A stretch of 64,000 bases of DNA from Cellulomonas sp. Y8 (lineage in GTDB: Bacteria > Actinomycetota > Actinomycetes > Actinomycetales > Cellulomonadaceae), in the NCBI RefSeq assembly GCF_008033115.1, contig NZ_CP041203.1, forward strand, positions 1,302,001 to 1,366,000. Direction: 5' to 3'. Each line of letters begins with the position of its first letter. The stretch's first letter is position 1. The notes below the pieces were generated by a model. The model was not told where the DNA came from. It searched no databases and saw nothing but the letters and a program-made list of their open reading frames with translations. Shown here piece after piece: positions 46,173-54,562 of the stretch. The translations under genes and the position numbers were made by a program.

Positions 46173-46287
46173 CGCGGTGCTCCTCTCGCCGGCGCGGACG
46201 CCCCGCCCGGTGCGGCCGGGGCTGGTCCGCCGGCAGCAGAACACGGATGCGGGGCGCGGTGTTCCACCACGGTGCCCGGACGCGCGA

Positions 46288-46318
46288 CCGCCCGCGACCG
46301 GAGGCCGGTCGCGGGCGG
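46288..46318. terminator. Hairpin after the DEAD-box helicase gene
   Basis: Perfect 14-bp stem (46288-46301 with 46305-46318), loop AGG, 25 nt beyond the helicase stop. Confidence 0.75.
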
Positions 46319-46342
46319 AGGTGCCGTAGGTCGCGGCGGCGG

Positions 46343-48040
46343 CTACTGCTGCGCGCCGCCGCCCGAGCGGCCGCGGCCGCCGCGGCGGCGACGGGCGCCG
46401 CCCTGACCCTCCGCACCCGCACCCGCGCCGCCGGCCTGGCCGGCGCCGCGCGACCGGCCCGCGCCGCCCGAGCGCGCGCCCGCGGGGGCACCGCCCCGGC
46501 CGCCGTACGAGCCGGTGGACGGCGCGTCGCCGCCCGAGGTCCACGCGACCATCGAGCCGCCGAGCACCGGGACGCTGCGCCCGCGGTCGGACCGGCCGCG
46601 GCCGCCGGACGCCGGCGCGGAGGAGCCCCCGCCCTGGCGCGCCGGGCGCGCACCGCCGGCCGGGGCGCCCGCACCGCGGCCGGAGCGCTGCCCGCCCTCG
46701 GCCGGGCGCGAGCCCGCGGCGGCCGGGCGCGAGCCCGCGCCGCCGCCGCGACGACCGCGGCCGCCCGACGCGCCGGCACCGCCGGACGCCGCGGCGCCCG
46801 ACGTCCCCCGGCCACCCGAGCCGCCCCGCGACCGGGACGGCTGCGCGGGCGCCGCGACCGGCGCCGGCGCGACGTGCGCCGCCACCTCGCCGACGAGCGC
46901 CGCGACCACGGGCGACCCCGGCGCGACGCGCTGCGGGGTCGCGGTGATCTTCGCCTTGCGGGTGAGGTCGCGGACGTCGCCGGCCTGCTCGGGCAGCATC
47001 ACGGTGACGACGTCGCCGCCGGAGCCCGCGCGGGCGGTGCGGCCGGAGCGGTGCAGATACGCCTTGTGCTCGGCCGGCGGGTCGACGTGCACGACGAGCT
47101 CGACGTCGTCGACGTGGATGCCGCGCGCCGCGATGTCCGTCGCGACCAGGACCTTGACCTCGCCCGAGGTGAACGCCGCGAGGTTCCGCTCGCGGGCGCC
47201 CTGACCGAGGTTGCCCTGGAGGTCGACCGCGGGGATGCCGTCCTGGGTGAGCTGCTTCGCGAGCTTCTTGGCCTGGTGCTTGGTGCGCGTGAACAGCACG
47301 CGGCGGCCGGTGCCGGAGGCGAGCTCGCGGACGACCTCCTTCTTCGCGTCGGCGTCCGCGACCGCGAGCACGTGGTGCGTCATGGTCGACACCGGCGCGA
47401 CCTCGGGGTCGACCGAGTGCGTCGTCGGCTTGTCGAGGTACCGCTTGACGAGGGTGTCGACCCCGTTGTCGAGCGTCGCCGAGAACAGCAAACGCTGACC
47501 GCCGCGCGGGGTCTTGTCGAGCAGCCGCTTCACGACCGGCAGGAACCCGAGGTCGGCCATGTGGTCCGCCTCGTCGAGCACGGTGATCTCCACCGCGTCG
47601 AGCGAGCACAGGCCCTGCTTGATGAGGTCCTCGAGCCGGCCGGGGCAGGCGACGAGGATGTCGATGCCGCCGTTCAGCGCGCTGACCTGGCGGCTCTGCG
47701 CGACGCCGCCGAACACGGTGGTCGACGACAGGCGGGCCGTGGCCGCGAGCGGCTCGATGGTGGCGTGGATCTGGGTGGCGAGCTCGCGGGTCGGCGCGAG
47801 GATCAGCGCGCGCGGGCGGGCCTTGGCGCGCTGGGACTTCGAGTCCGCGAGGCGCGTCACGACCGGCAGCGAGAACGCGATCGTCTTGCCGGAGCCGGTG
47901 CGGCCGCGGCCGAGCACGTCGCGCCCGGCGAGCGTGTCGGGCAGCGTGGCGGTCTGGATGGGGAACGGCTCGGTGATCCCGCGCTGCGCGAGGGACTGCG
48001 CGAGAGCGGCGGGCACACCGAGGTCGGTGAAGCGAGGCAT
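46343..48040 (-). CDS. DEAD-box RNA helicase with RGG-rich tail
   Basis: 565 aa. Q motif FPIQ, motif I GRTGSGKT, Ia PTRELA, II DEAD (LDEADHMAD), III SAT and motif [12 protein letters not shown] are intact across residues 1-about 375. The last about 190 residues are Gly/Arg/Ala/Ser-rich with RGG and GRGR repeats, an RNA-binding, disordered tail. Such helicases act in ribosome assembly, RNA decay and cold adaptation. The ATG 48040 follows AAAGG. Confidence 0.94.
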   Translation of the reverse strand: MPRFTDLGVPAALAQSLAQRGITEPFPIQTATLPDTLAGRDVLGRGRTGSGKTIAFSLPVVTRLADSKSQRAKARPRALILAPTRELATQIHATIEPLAATARLSSTTVFGGVAQSRQVSALNGGIDILVACPGRLEDLIKQGLCSLDAVEITVLDEADHMADLGFLPVVKRLLDKTPRGGQRLLFSATLDNGVDTLVKRYLDKPTTHSVDPEVAPVSTMTHHVLAVADADAKKEVVRELASGTGRRVLFTRTKHQAKKLAKQLTQDGIPAVDLQGNLGQGARERNLAAFTSGEVKVLVATDIAARGIHVDDVELVVHVDPPAEHKAYLHRSGRTARAGSGGDVVTVMLPEQAGDVRDLTRKAKITATPQRVAPGSPVVAALVGEVAAHVAPAPVAAPAQPSRSRGGSGGRGTSGAAASGGAGASGGRGRRGGGAGSRPAAAGSRPAEGGQRSGRGAGAPAGGARPARQGGGSSAPASGGRGRSDRGRSVPVLGGSMVAWTSGGDAPSTGSYGGRGGAPAGARSGGAGRSRGAGQAGGAGAGAEGQGGARRRRGGRGRSGGGAQQ

Positions 48041-48117
48041 GAAGGGGCGCCTTTCCGGCGGTGGTCGGGGGTCCGCGGCCGCTGCGCGCGGGGCGGCGAC
48101 CGGCGCCGGCGGCTCGG

Positions 48118-48792
48118 TCAGGCGAGCTTCTGCTGGCGGCGCAGGGCGCCCTGCGTGCGCAGGACGTAGGAGAACAGCTCGTCCGTCTCCCGGTCGGAGG
48201 TCTCCACGAACCGGCAGCCGTAGTGCGTCCCGGAGCGCGAGGGCTGGGCACGGACGACGACCGCCTGCAGCCAGAACGCGGCGGACAGCTCGGGGAAGAC
48301 GAACCTCACCTCGCTGCCCAGGGGCAGCTCGGTCTGGCTCATCATACGCATCCCGTGCGCGGAGACGTCGAGGACGGTGAAGACGAACGGGACCTCTTCC
48401 GCCTCGCCGTCGACCTCCACGGCCTCCGCCGCGGGGCCCGCCCCGTGCTCGTGGCCGTGCTCGTGCTCCTCCCGCACCGCCGCGAGCCGCGCGAAGCCCT
48501 GCACCTCGACGTGCACCGCCACCCGCGCGACCGCGCGCTTCTGCAGCGTCGACAGCAGCTCGACCCCGACGAACGCGACCGTGTCCGCCGTGATGCGCGC
48601 GACCTCGCCCTGGTACACGCACTCGCCGCGCGCGTCGTCGAGCACCCGGAGCAGGTAGACGTCGCCCTCGGCGACCCCGCGCACGATCCCCTCGAAGCCC
48701 GCCCAGAGCACGCCGTCCTCGAAGGTGCGGACGTAGCCGCTGAGGACGGCGTGGCCGTCGTGCTCGACCGAGCAGAGCGCGAGCTCGTGCAT
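48118..48792 (-). CDS. PilZ-domain c-di-GMP receptor
   Basis: 224 aa. An N-terminal YcgR-like beta-rich part (about 1-95) leads to the PilZ domain. The c-di-GMP motifs RxxxR ([10 protein letters not shown]) and [D/N]xSxxG (DVSAHG) are both present. Between them lies a His/Glu/Gly-rich linker ([12 protein letters not shown]) that could bind metal. It would switch an output such as motility or matrix formation when c-di-GMP is bound. It is divergent from the GGDEF-EAL gene across a 226-bp gap in which I see no other gene. Confidence 0.85.
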   Translation of the reverse strand: MHELALCSVEHDGHAVLSGYVRTFEDGVLWAGFEGIVRGVAEGDVYLLRVLDDARGECVYQGEVARITADTVAFVGVELLSTLQKRAVARVAVHVEVQGFARLAAVREEHEHGHEHGAGPAAEAVEVDGEAEEVPFVFTVLDVSAHGMRMMSQTELPLGSEVRFVFPELSAAFWLQAVVVRAQPSRSGTHYGCRFVETSDRETDELFSYVLRTQGALRRQQKLA

Positions 48793-49018
48793 GCAGGCAG
48801 ATCCGTCCGAGGGGGGTGATCAGGGCGTGGGCGGGGCGACGTTACCCCGAGGCAGGACGCGCGCACGTGCTCCGAACGGGTGGGGATCCGTGTCGCGACA
48901 GCTTCTCACCCGCTGCGGGCGCACCCGCCCGGCACCCTCGGGCAAATCCGACGTACCGCCACAACGAGGATCTTCTCGCCATTTCCGGCAACGGGCCCTT
49001 ACCCTCGGCCCGAGACCG

Positions 49019-51031
49019 GTGCGGACCCGCGCCGGCCCGACCCTCCGAGCATTCGAGGCTGAGCTGGCTACCCCGACCCGGCGCTGGCCCCTGACCCGGT
49101 ACTTCGCCGTCGTCAGTGTCGTCGCCATGCTCGCGCTCGGCGCCGCGCTCGTGTGGGTCACCGGCAACGTCATGCGCGAGCAGGCCCAGCGTGACGGGAT
49201 CGCCCTGGCCCGCAGCATCGAGTCGTACGCCTCGTCGTCCGTGCCCGAGGAGGCGTTCACCGTCGGCGTGCTCGCGCCCGAGCAGGCCACCGCCGTCTCG
49301 GAGCAGGTCGCCGGCTTCCGCGAGCTGCGCCGGCTGCGGCTGTGGACCGTGGACTCGACGCTGCTGTACGACTCGCAGGCCGACGCCACCGGGTTCCCCG
49401 ACGGCGAGCGGCTCGACGCCGCGGTCCGGCAGCGCGAGCCCGACGCGCGGGTCGTCACCGAGGTCCGGGGCGAGGAGTTCGGCGGCTCGGAGTCGACGCT
49501 GCTCGACGTGTACGTCCCCGTGCGGCACGACGGCGTCGTGGTCGGCGCGGCCGAGGTGATGCTCGACTACCAGGGCACGACCGACGCGGTCACCAGCGCG
49601 ACCCGCACCGTGACCCTCGTCGTCGTCGGCGGGCTGGCGCTGCTGTGGGTGCTGCTGTTCCGCACCGTGTGGAACGCGTCGCGCCGGCTGCAGTCCTCCG
49701 CCCTGGAGAACGCCCGGCTGGCGCTGATCGACTCGCTCACCGGGCTGCCGAACCGCCGGATGCTGGGCGACAAGCTCGAGCGGTCGATCGCCGACGCCGA
49801 GGCCGCCGGGACGACGGTCGGGCTGGCGCTGCTCGACGTCGACCGGTTCAAGGACATCAACGACTCGCTCGGCCACGACCGCGGCGACGAGCTGCTCGAG
49901 CAGGTCGCCCAGCGGCTGCGGGGCGCGCTGCGCGAGCACGACATGGTGGCGCGGCTCGGCGGGGACGAGTTCGCCATCGTGCTCACCGACGTCCGCTCGG
50001 TCGCCGACGCGGACGCCGCCGCCCGCCGGGTGCGCCAGCTGTTCGTGCCGCCGTTCATGCTCGGCGACCTCGCCCTGCACGTCGACACCTCGATCGGCGT
50101 GGCCTGCCTGCCCGACCACGCCGACGACGCCTCGTCGCTCATGCGGATGGCCGACGTCGCCATGTACACCGCCAAGACGCACCGGCTCGGGGTGTCCGTG
50201 TACTCGCCGGAGGAGGACGACTCCTCCCCCGCCCGCCTGGTCCTGCTCGGCGACCTGCACCGCGCGCTCGGCGTCGACGACGAGCTGGAGCTGCACTACC
50301 AGCCGAAGATCGACCTGCGCACCGGCCGCACGGTCGGGCTGGAGGCGCTCATGCGCTGGCGGCACCCCACCCGCGGGATGCTGCCGCCCGACCTGTTCGT
50401 GCCGCTCGCCGAGCAGTCCGGCCTCATCCACGACCTCACCCGGTACGCCCTGCGCGTCGCGGTCGCCCAGCTCGCCGCCTGGCGCACCCAGGGGGACCCC
50501 GTGCCGGTCGCCGTGAACCTGTCCGCGCACGACGTCACCTCGCACGCGGTCGTCGAGGTCATCGAGGACCTGCTCGCCCGGCACGACGTCCCGCCGGAGC
50601 TGCTCGAGGCCGAGATCACCGAGACCGCCCTGGTCAGCGACCCGTCGCGCGTCGTCCCCGTGCTGCAGCGGCTGGGCGACACCGGCGTCCGGGTCTCGAT
50701 CGACGACTTCGGCATCGGCAACACGTCGATCTCCCAGCTGCGCGACCTGCCCGTCCACGGCCTGAAGATCGACCGGCTGTTCGTCGCCGACCTCACCACC
50801 CGCGGCGGCGAGGGCTCCGAGGTCATCGTCAAGGCGATGGTCGACCTGGCGCACTCGTTCGGGCTCCAGGTGGTCGCCGAGGGCGTCGAGGACACCACCA
50901 CCGCCGAGCTGCTGCGCCGGCTGACGGTCGACCAGGCCCAGGGCTACCTCTACTCCCCCGCGGTCGCGCCGGACCGGCTGCGGCCCGAGGACCTGCCGCG
51001 TGACCCCGCCGCGCGACACGCCGTCACGTGA
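49019..51031 (+). CDS. Membrane-bound GGDEF-EAL c-di-GMP cyclase/phosphodiesterase
   Basis: About 670 aa. Two transmembrane helices (near 22-42 and 200-220) bracket an extracytoplasmic sensor domain. GGDEF domain with intact RLGGDEF (near residue 314). The EAL domain has the catalytic set: GLEALMRW (442), NLSAHD, ITETAL, DDFGIG, KID and VAEGVED. Both halves look active, so the net effect (making or breaking c-di-GMP) cannot be read from sequence. GTG 49019 is the best start; an earlier start is possible. It is followed by the TasA-like gene 83 bp away and is divergent from the PilZ receptor. Confidence 0.9.
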   Translation: MRTRAGPTLRAFEAELATPTRRWPLTRYFAVVSVVAMLALGAALVWVTGNVMREQAQRDGIALARSIESYASSSVPEEAFTVGVLAPEQATAVSEQVAGFRELRRLRLWTVDSTLLYDSQADATGFPDGERLDAAVRQREPDARVVTEVRGEEFGGSESTLLDVYVPVRHDGVVVGAAEVMLDYQGTTDAVTSATRTVTLVVVGGLALLWVLLFRTVWNASRRLQSSALENARLALIDSLTGLPNRRMLGDKLERSIADAEAAGTTVGLALLDVDRFKDINDSLGHDRGDELLEQVAQRLRGALREHDMVARLGGDEFAIVLTDVRSVADADAAARRVRQLFVPPFMLGDLALHVDTSIGVACLPDHADDASSLMRMADVAMYTAKTHRLGVSVYSPEEDDSSPARLVLLGDLHRALGVDDELELHYQPKIDLRTGRTVGLEALMRWRHPTRGMLPPDLFVPLAEQSGLIHDLTRYALRVAVAQLAAWRTQGDPVPVAVNLSAHDVTSHAVVEVIEDLLARHDVPPELLEAEITETALVSDPSRVVPVLQRLGDTGVRVSIDDFGIGNTSISQLRDLPVHGLKIDRLFVADLTTRGGEGSEVIVKAMVDLAHSFGLQVVAEGVEDTTTAELLRRLTVDQAQGYLYSPAVAPDRLRPEDLPRDPAARHAVT

Positions 51032-51057
51032 CTTCACTCCAGAAACGGGCAGAACGC

Positions 51058-51087
51058 CTCAAGGTGCGTCACCATTCGTCCGATAGG
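51058..51087 (+). promoter_or_regulatory. Sigma28/WhiG-like promoter of the TasA operon
   Basis: CTCAAG (51058-51063) and CCGATAGG (51080-51087) with 16 bp between. Flagellar sigma28/WhiG promoters have TAAA or TCAA, about 15-16 bp, then CCGATAA-like. The -10 match is one base from consensus. It directly precedes the TasA-like gene. Confidence 0.5.
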
Positions 51088-51114
51088 CCCTGGTAACACC
51101 CGTTCCGATCACCC

Positions 51115-51756
51115 GTGAGGATGACCACCCGGATGGACGAGCTGCTCCGCGAGATGATCACGCCCCCGCCGCCGCGGCGGGACCCGGCGCGGCGCCGCCG
51201 CCTGGTCGCGACCGTCGGGATCCTCGGCATGGCCGCGCTCGGCATGACCTCCCTGGTGACCTCCGCGATCTTCACGGACAACGACGACGCCGGGCGCTCC
51301 GGCATCATCACCGGTTCCGTCGACATCGAGGCCGGCGAGGACGCCGCGTTCACGCTGCCGCCCGGCAACCTGGCGCCCGGTGACGAGATCTTCAGCCCGG
51401 TGACCGTCACCAACGCGGGCTCTCTCGCGCTGGACTACCGCGTGCAGTACGCCGCGACGAGCGACGAGAGCGGGCTCGCGGGCGCCCTCTCCCTCGCCGT
51501 GTTCGCCGGCGTGCCGTCGTGCGACGCGGACGGCGTCGCCGGCGTCGCCCCGATCAGCGAGCCCGCCGACGGCCTGTCGGGCTCCGCGACCGACCTCGTC
51601 GTGACGGAGCGTCCGCTGATCTCTGCACAGGCGGAGGACCTGTGCATCCGCGTCTCGATCCCGCTGGACCTCGGGAACGAGTTCCAGGAGAAGCGTGCCG
51701 ATCTCACGCTGACCTTCCTCGCCGAGCAGGCCGACGACCCGCACCGCACGTCCTGA
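51115..51756 (+). CDS. TasA/camelysin-like secreted fibre protein
   Basis: About 213 aa. An Arg-rich N-region and hydrophobic core (VATVGILGMAALGMTSLVTSAIF) form a signal segment. The mature part shows the TasA family pattern: an SxxGxxxxG-like GSVDIEAGED, LAPGDEIFSPVTVTNAGSLALDYRV and SATDLVVTERPL. In Bacillus such proteins form matrix fibres after processing by SipW. Here sipW lies 25 bp downstream, which supports the call. Starts at GTG 51115, ATG 51121 or ATG 51133 are all possible. It follows a sigma28-like promoter. Confidence 0.75.
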   Translation: MRMTTRMDELLREMITPPPPRRDPARRRRLVATVGILGMAALGMTSLVTSAIFTDNDDAGRSGIITGSVDIEAGEDAAFTLPPGNLAPGDEIFSPVTVTNAGSLALDYRVQYAATSDESGLAGALSLAVFAGVPSCDADGVAGVAPISEPADGLSGSATDLVVTERPLISAQAEDLCIRVSIPLDLGNEFQEKRADLTLTFLAEQADDPHRTS

Positions 51757-51780
51757 CCCGCCGGAGGCGCTGAGACGCAG

Positions 51781-52515
51781 ATGAGCAGGAGGCCGGCCCC
51801 CGCGGTCGAGCGCCGGGCACCCCACCCGGAGCGACCGCGGCACGCCACCCCCCGGACGAGGGGCCGCCGCGCGGTGCGCACGGCCCTGTGGACCGTCATC
51901 GCCGTCTGCGGCCTCGCCTACGCCACCTCGCTCGCGGTCCCGCTGTGGTTCCAGGCCAACGGCCAGCGCCTGCTCATCGTCACGTCCGGCTCGATGTCCG
52001 GCCCCGAGCAGGGGTCGTTCGACGCCGGCGACGCCGTGGTCATGCGCCGGATCGACGACCCGTCGCAGCTGCGCGTCGGCCAGGTCGCGACGTTCTGGCC
52101 CGCCGGCGGCGACCAGCTCGTGACGCACCGGATCGTCGCCCTGCGCAACCTGCCCGTCCTCCAGCAGGACGCGGCCAGCGGCCGCATGGTCCAGGCCTAC
52201 GACCCCGAGACCGGCGACGCCCTGACCCGGCCGTACATCTACACGAAGGGCGACGCCAACGCCGAGCCCGACCCCAACGCCACCCCGCTGAGCCAGGTCC
52301 GCGGCATCATCCTCGACGTCTACCCGCGCTGGGGCTGGGTGCTCGACTGGGCGGGCTCGGCGCAGGGGCGGGCCGTGATGCTGGTGCCGCCGCTCGCGGC
52401 GCTGGCCACGCTCGAGGTGCTGTCCCTGCTCGACGACCGGCGCGCGCGGCGCGCCGCCGGCGAACGCCGACCGTCCGCGCGCGAGCGGCACGACGATGCG
52501 CTCCTCCTCGGCTGA
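51781..52515 (+). CDS. sipW: ER-type signal peptidase I (SipW-like)
   Basis: 244 aa. N-terminal transmembrane helix (AVRTALWTVIAVCGLAYATSLA), then the catalytic Ser71 in TSGSMSG. The general base is His116 in VTHRIVAL, not Lys, placing it in the ER/archaeal/SipW type. YIYTKGDANAEPDPN is the domain-E-like region, and a second TM helix (VMLVPPLAALATLEVL) ends the chain. This class processes TasA-type substrates, and a TasA-like gene precedes it. The following small gene overlaps its end by 20 bp. Confidence 0.88.
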   Translation: MSRRPAPAVERRAPHPERPRHATPRTRGRRAVRTALWTVIAVCGLAYATSLAVPLWFQANGQRLLIVTSGSMSGPEQGSFDAGDAVVMRRIDDPSQLRVGQVATFWPAGGDQLVTHRIVALRNLPVLQQDAASGRMVQAYDPETGDALTRPYIYTKGDANAEPDPNATPLSQVRGIILDVYPRWGWVLDWAGSAQGRAVMLVPPLAALATLEVLSLLDDRRARRAAGERRPSARERHDDALLLG

Positions 52516-52825
52516 CCGGCGCCCCGCGGCGGGGGCGCAGGAGGCGACCGGTGGCGCGGCGGGCGCGGCGGGCACTGCGGGCGCTGCGGGCTCGACGCCG
52601 GACGCGGGCGAGGCGCCGCTGCTCGGCCGCTGGGGCCGGCTGGTCCTCGCGACGCTCCTGGTCGGCGCCGCGCTCATCGGCCCGGCGGCGGGTTTTGCGT
52701 CGGCGCAGTTCGGCTCGACCGCCACGGTGACCATCACGATCACGATCACCCCGACGGACGGCGCGACGCCGGCCCCGACGGACGCCCCGACCGCCACCCT
52801 GGACGAGCCGACCCCGCTCCCCTGA
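52496..52825 (+). CDS. Small membrane/secreted protein with Thr/Pro-rich tail
   Basis: 109 aa, no recognised family. Residues 1-45 are Ala/Gly-rich, then a hydrophobic segment LVLATLLVGAALIGPAAGFA, then the short ASAQFGSTATVTITITITP. The Ala-rich segment before ASA, and the AQFGSTATVT stretch after it, look like a TasA-type cleavage region. The rest is Thr/Pro/Asp/Ala-rich, like a wall-spanning stalk. The ATG lies inside the sipW end (20-bp overlap), so it is probably coupled. It could be a second SipW substrate. The start is not certain. Confidence 0.6.
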   Translation: MRSSSADRRPAAGAQEATGGAAGAAGTAGAAGSTPDAGEAPLLGRWGRLVLATLLVGAALIGPAAGFASAQFGSTATVTITITITPTDGATPAPTDAPTATLDEPTPLP

Positions 52826-52834
52826 TGCGCGTGC

Positions 52835-52914
52835 GCACCGTCGCCGAGATGGCAACTCTCGGCTGAGCGCGGAACGCACCACGCAGCCGAGAGTTGGCAT
52901 CTCGGCGACCGTGC
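52835..52914. terminator. Long hairpin after the TasA operon
   Basis: Arms 52835-52865 and 52884-52914 pair over 31 positions with two mismatches. Each arm itself holds the inverted pair GCCGAGA/TCTCGGC. Loop 18 nt. It starts 10 nt after the small-gene stop. The gap to GH125 (52826-53218) otherwise holds the two AT-rich operators. Confidence 0.7.
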
Positions 52915-53035
52915 ATGGGCACGGACGCGGCGGCGACTCGGGCTCGAGCGGCACCACCCGGCGGTCGAGGCCCAGGTCGGTGCCGTCGCTTCTGGTCGAC
53001 GGCGGTCCTGTGACGCGCGTGCTCGTCCCGACGTC

Positions 53036-53056
53036 TTACATATATTGAATGCATTG
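53036..53056. promoter_or_regulatory. AT-rich operator 1 before the mannan operon
   Basis: TTACATATATTGAATGCATTG, an AT-rich island in GC-rich DNA. Shares ATTCAAT (on the opposite strand) with sites at 53171 and 60149. Confidence 0.5.
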
Positions 53057-53170
53057 TCGCATCCGGTCAAGGCAGAATCGACCCTCCACGTCGCCCACGG
53101 GCGCACCACAGGACGCGACCGGCGCCCACCACCACGCGCGGAAGCACCGTTGCGCCGCTGGGTCCCCGTC

Positions 53171-53190
53171 ACTTATATTCAACATGCTCA
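53171..53190. promoter_or_regulatory. AT-rich operator 2 before the mannan operon
   Basis: ACTTATATTCAACATGCTCA, 30-50 bp before the GH125 start. TATATTCAAC matches the site before the regulator gene at 60149. Confidence 0.5.
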
Positions 53191-53218
53191 CTCCCGTCGC
53201 GACGGTGCGGCGGTTTCG

Positions 53219-54562
53219 ATGACGAAGACGGAGGAGCACGTGGCTCGATGGATCGAGGACCTCGTCCGCGAGGTCGGCACCGCCGTCCGGGAGCGCACCG
53301 ACGCGACCACGGCGCAGCGGTTCGAGGCCGCCTACGGCGACACGCTGCGCCGCACGGTGCAGCCCCAGCCCGACGGCACGGCGTTCGTGGTCACCGGGGA
53401 CATCCCGGCGATGTGGCTGCGGGACTCGAGCGCCCAGCTCGCGCCCTACCTGCACGTCGCGGGCGATCACGCCGAGGTCGCCGACCTGCTGGTCGCGGTG
53501 AACCGGCGGCAGCTGGACCAGGTCGCCCGGGACCCGTACGCGAACGCGTTCAACGCCGGCCCGACCGGCGCCGGGCACGCGGGCGACCGCACGCAGCAGT
53601 CGCCGTGGGTGTGGGAGCGCAAGTACGAGATCGACTCGCTCTGCGCGCCGCTGCACCTCGCCGCGGACATCCGGCGGGTGACCGGCCGCACCGACCACCT
53701 CGACGAGCGGTACCGCGCCGCCGCCCGGGCGACGATCGCGCTGTGGCGCACCGAGCAGGACCACGAGGCCCGCTCGCCCTACCGGTTCGAGCGGGACGAC
53801 TGCCCGCCGTCGGACACCCTGGTCCGCGACGGGCGAGGGACGCCGACCGCGGTCACCGGGATGTCCTGGTCCGGGTTCCGCCCGAGCGACGACGCCTGCC
53901 GGTACGGGTACCTCGTCCCGGGGAACGCGTTCGCGTCCGTCGTGCTGGCGGACGTCGCCGACGCGGCCGACCACGTCCTCGGCGACCACGACCTCGCCGC
54001 CGAGGCCCGCGTGCTGCGCGCCGAGCTGGAGCGCGGCATCGCCGAGCACGGCGTCGTCGAGGTCGCGGGACACGGCGCGATCTACGCGTACGAGGTCGAC
54101 GGGCTGGGCGGCGCGCTGCTGATGGACGACGCGAACGTCCCCAGCCTGCTGTCGCTGCCCTACCTCGGGTGGTGCTCCCCGGAGGACCCGCTGTACCTGG
54201 CCACCCGGGCGTTCGTGCTCAGCCCGGACAACCCCACGTATCTCGTGGGGACCGCGGCGCGCGGGCTCGGCAGCCCGCACACCCCGCCGGACCACATCTG
54301 GCCGATCGCGCTCGCGCTCGAGGGCCTCACCAGCACCGACGACGCCGAGCGCGCGCGGCTGCTGGACACGCTGCTGGCCACGGACGCCGGCACCGGGTCG
54401 ACGCACGAGTCGTTCCACAAGGACGACCCGACCCGGTTCACGCGCGAGTGGTTCTCCTGGGCCGACGCGATGTTCTGCGAGCTCGTGCTGGAGGTCGCCG
54501 GGCTGCGCACCGCCGCCCGCCCCACGCCCGCCCCGCGCGCCGTGGCCGGGAGCGCGTCGTGA
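53219..54562 (+). CDS. GH125 exo-alpha-1,6-mannosidase
   Basis: About 447 aa, no signal peptide, so it acts inside the cell. GH125 motifs: GDIPAMWLRDSSAQLAPYL with an acidic catalytic site, KYEIDSLCAPL and GMSWSGFRPSDDAC, and the C-terminal HESFHKDDPTRFTREWFSWADAMF. Inverting enzymes of this family remove alpha-1,6-linked mannose from imported manno-oligosaccharides. ATG 53219 is used; GTG 53240 has a better GGAGGAG site and may be the true start. The stop overlaps the next gene (GTGA). First gene of the transport operon. Confidence 0.93.
   Translation: MTKTEEHVARWIEDLVREVGTAVRERTDATTAQRFEAAYGDTLRRTVQPQPDGTAFVVTGDIPAMWLRDSSAQLAPYLHVAGDHAEVADLLVAVNRRQLDQVARDPYANAFNAGPTGAGHAGDRTQQSPWVWERKYEIDSLCAPLHLAADIRRVTGRTDHLDERYRAAARATIALWRTEQDHEARSPYRFERDDCPPSDTLVRDGRGTPTAVTGMSWSGFRPSDDACRYGYLVPGNAFASVVLADVADAADHVLGDHDLAAEARVLRAELERGIAEHGVVEVAGHGAIYAYEVDGLGGALLMDDANVPSLLSLPYLGWCSPEDPLYLATRAFVLSPDNPTYLVGTAARGLGSPHTPPDHIWPIALALEGLTSTDDAERARLLDTLLATDAGTGSTHESFHKDDPTRFTREWFSWADAMFCELVLEVAGLRTAARPTPAPRAVAGSAS

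Noticed and set aside
44798..48040. Defence island (NERD protein, helicases)
   Set aside because: NERD-like gene stands between housekeeping genes; the DEAD-box and RecQ helicases are core types with no defence partners.
51032..51114. Possible c-di-GMP riboswitch before the TasA-like gene
   Set aside because: The gap is only 83 nt and lacks the conserved GEMM core; the sequence is better explained as a sigma28-like promoter.
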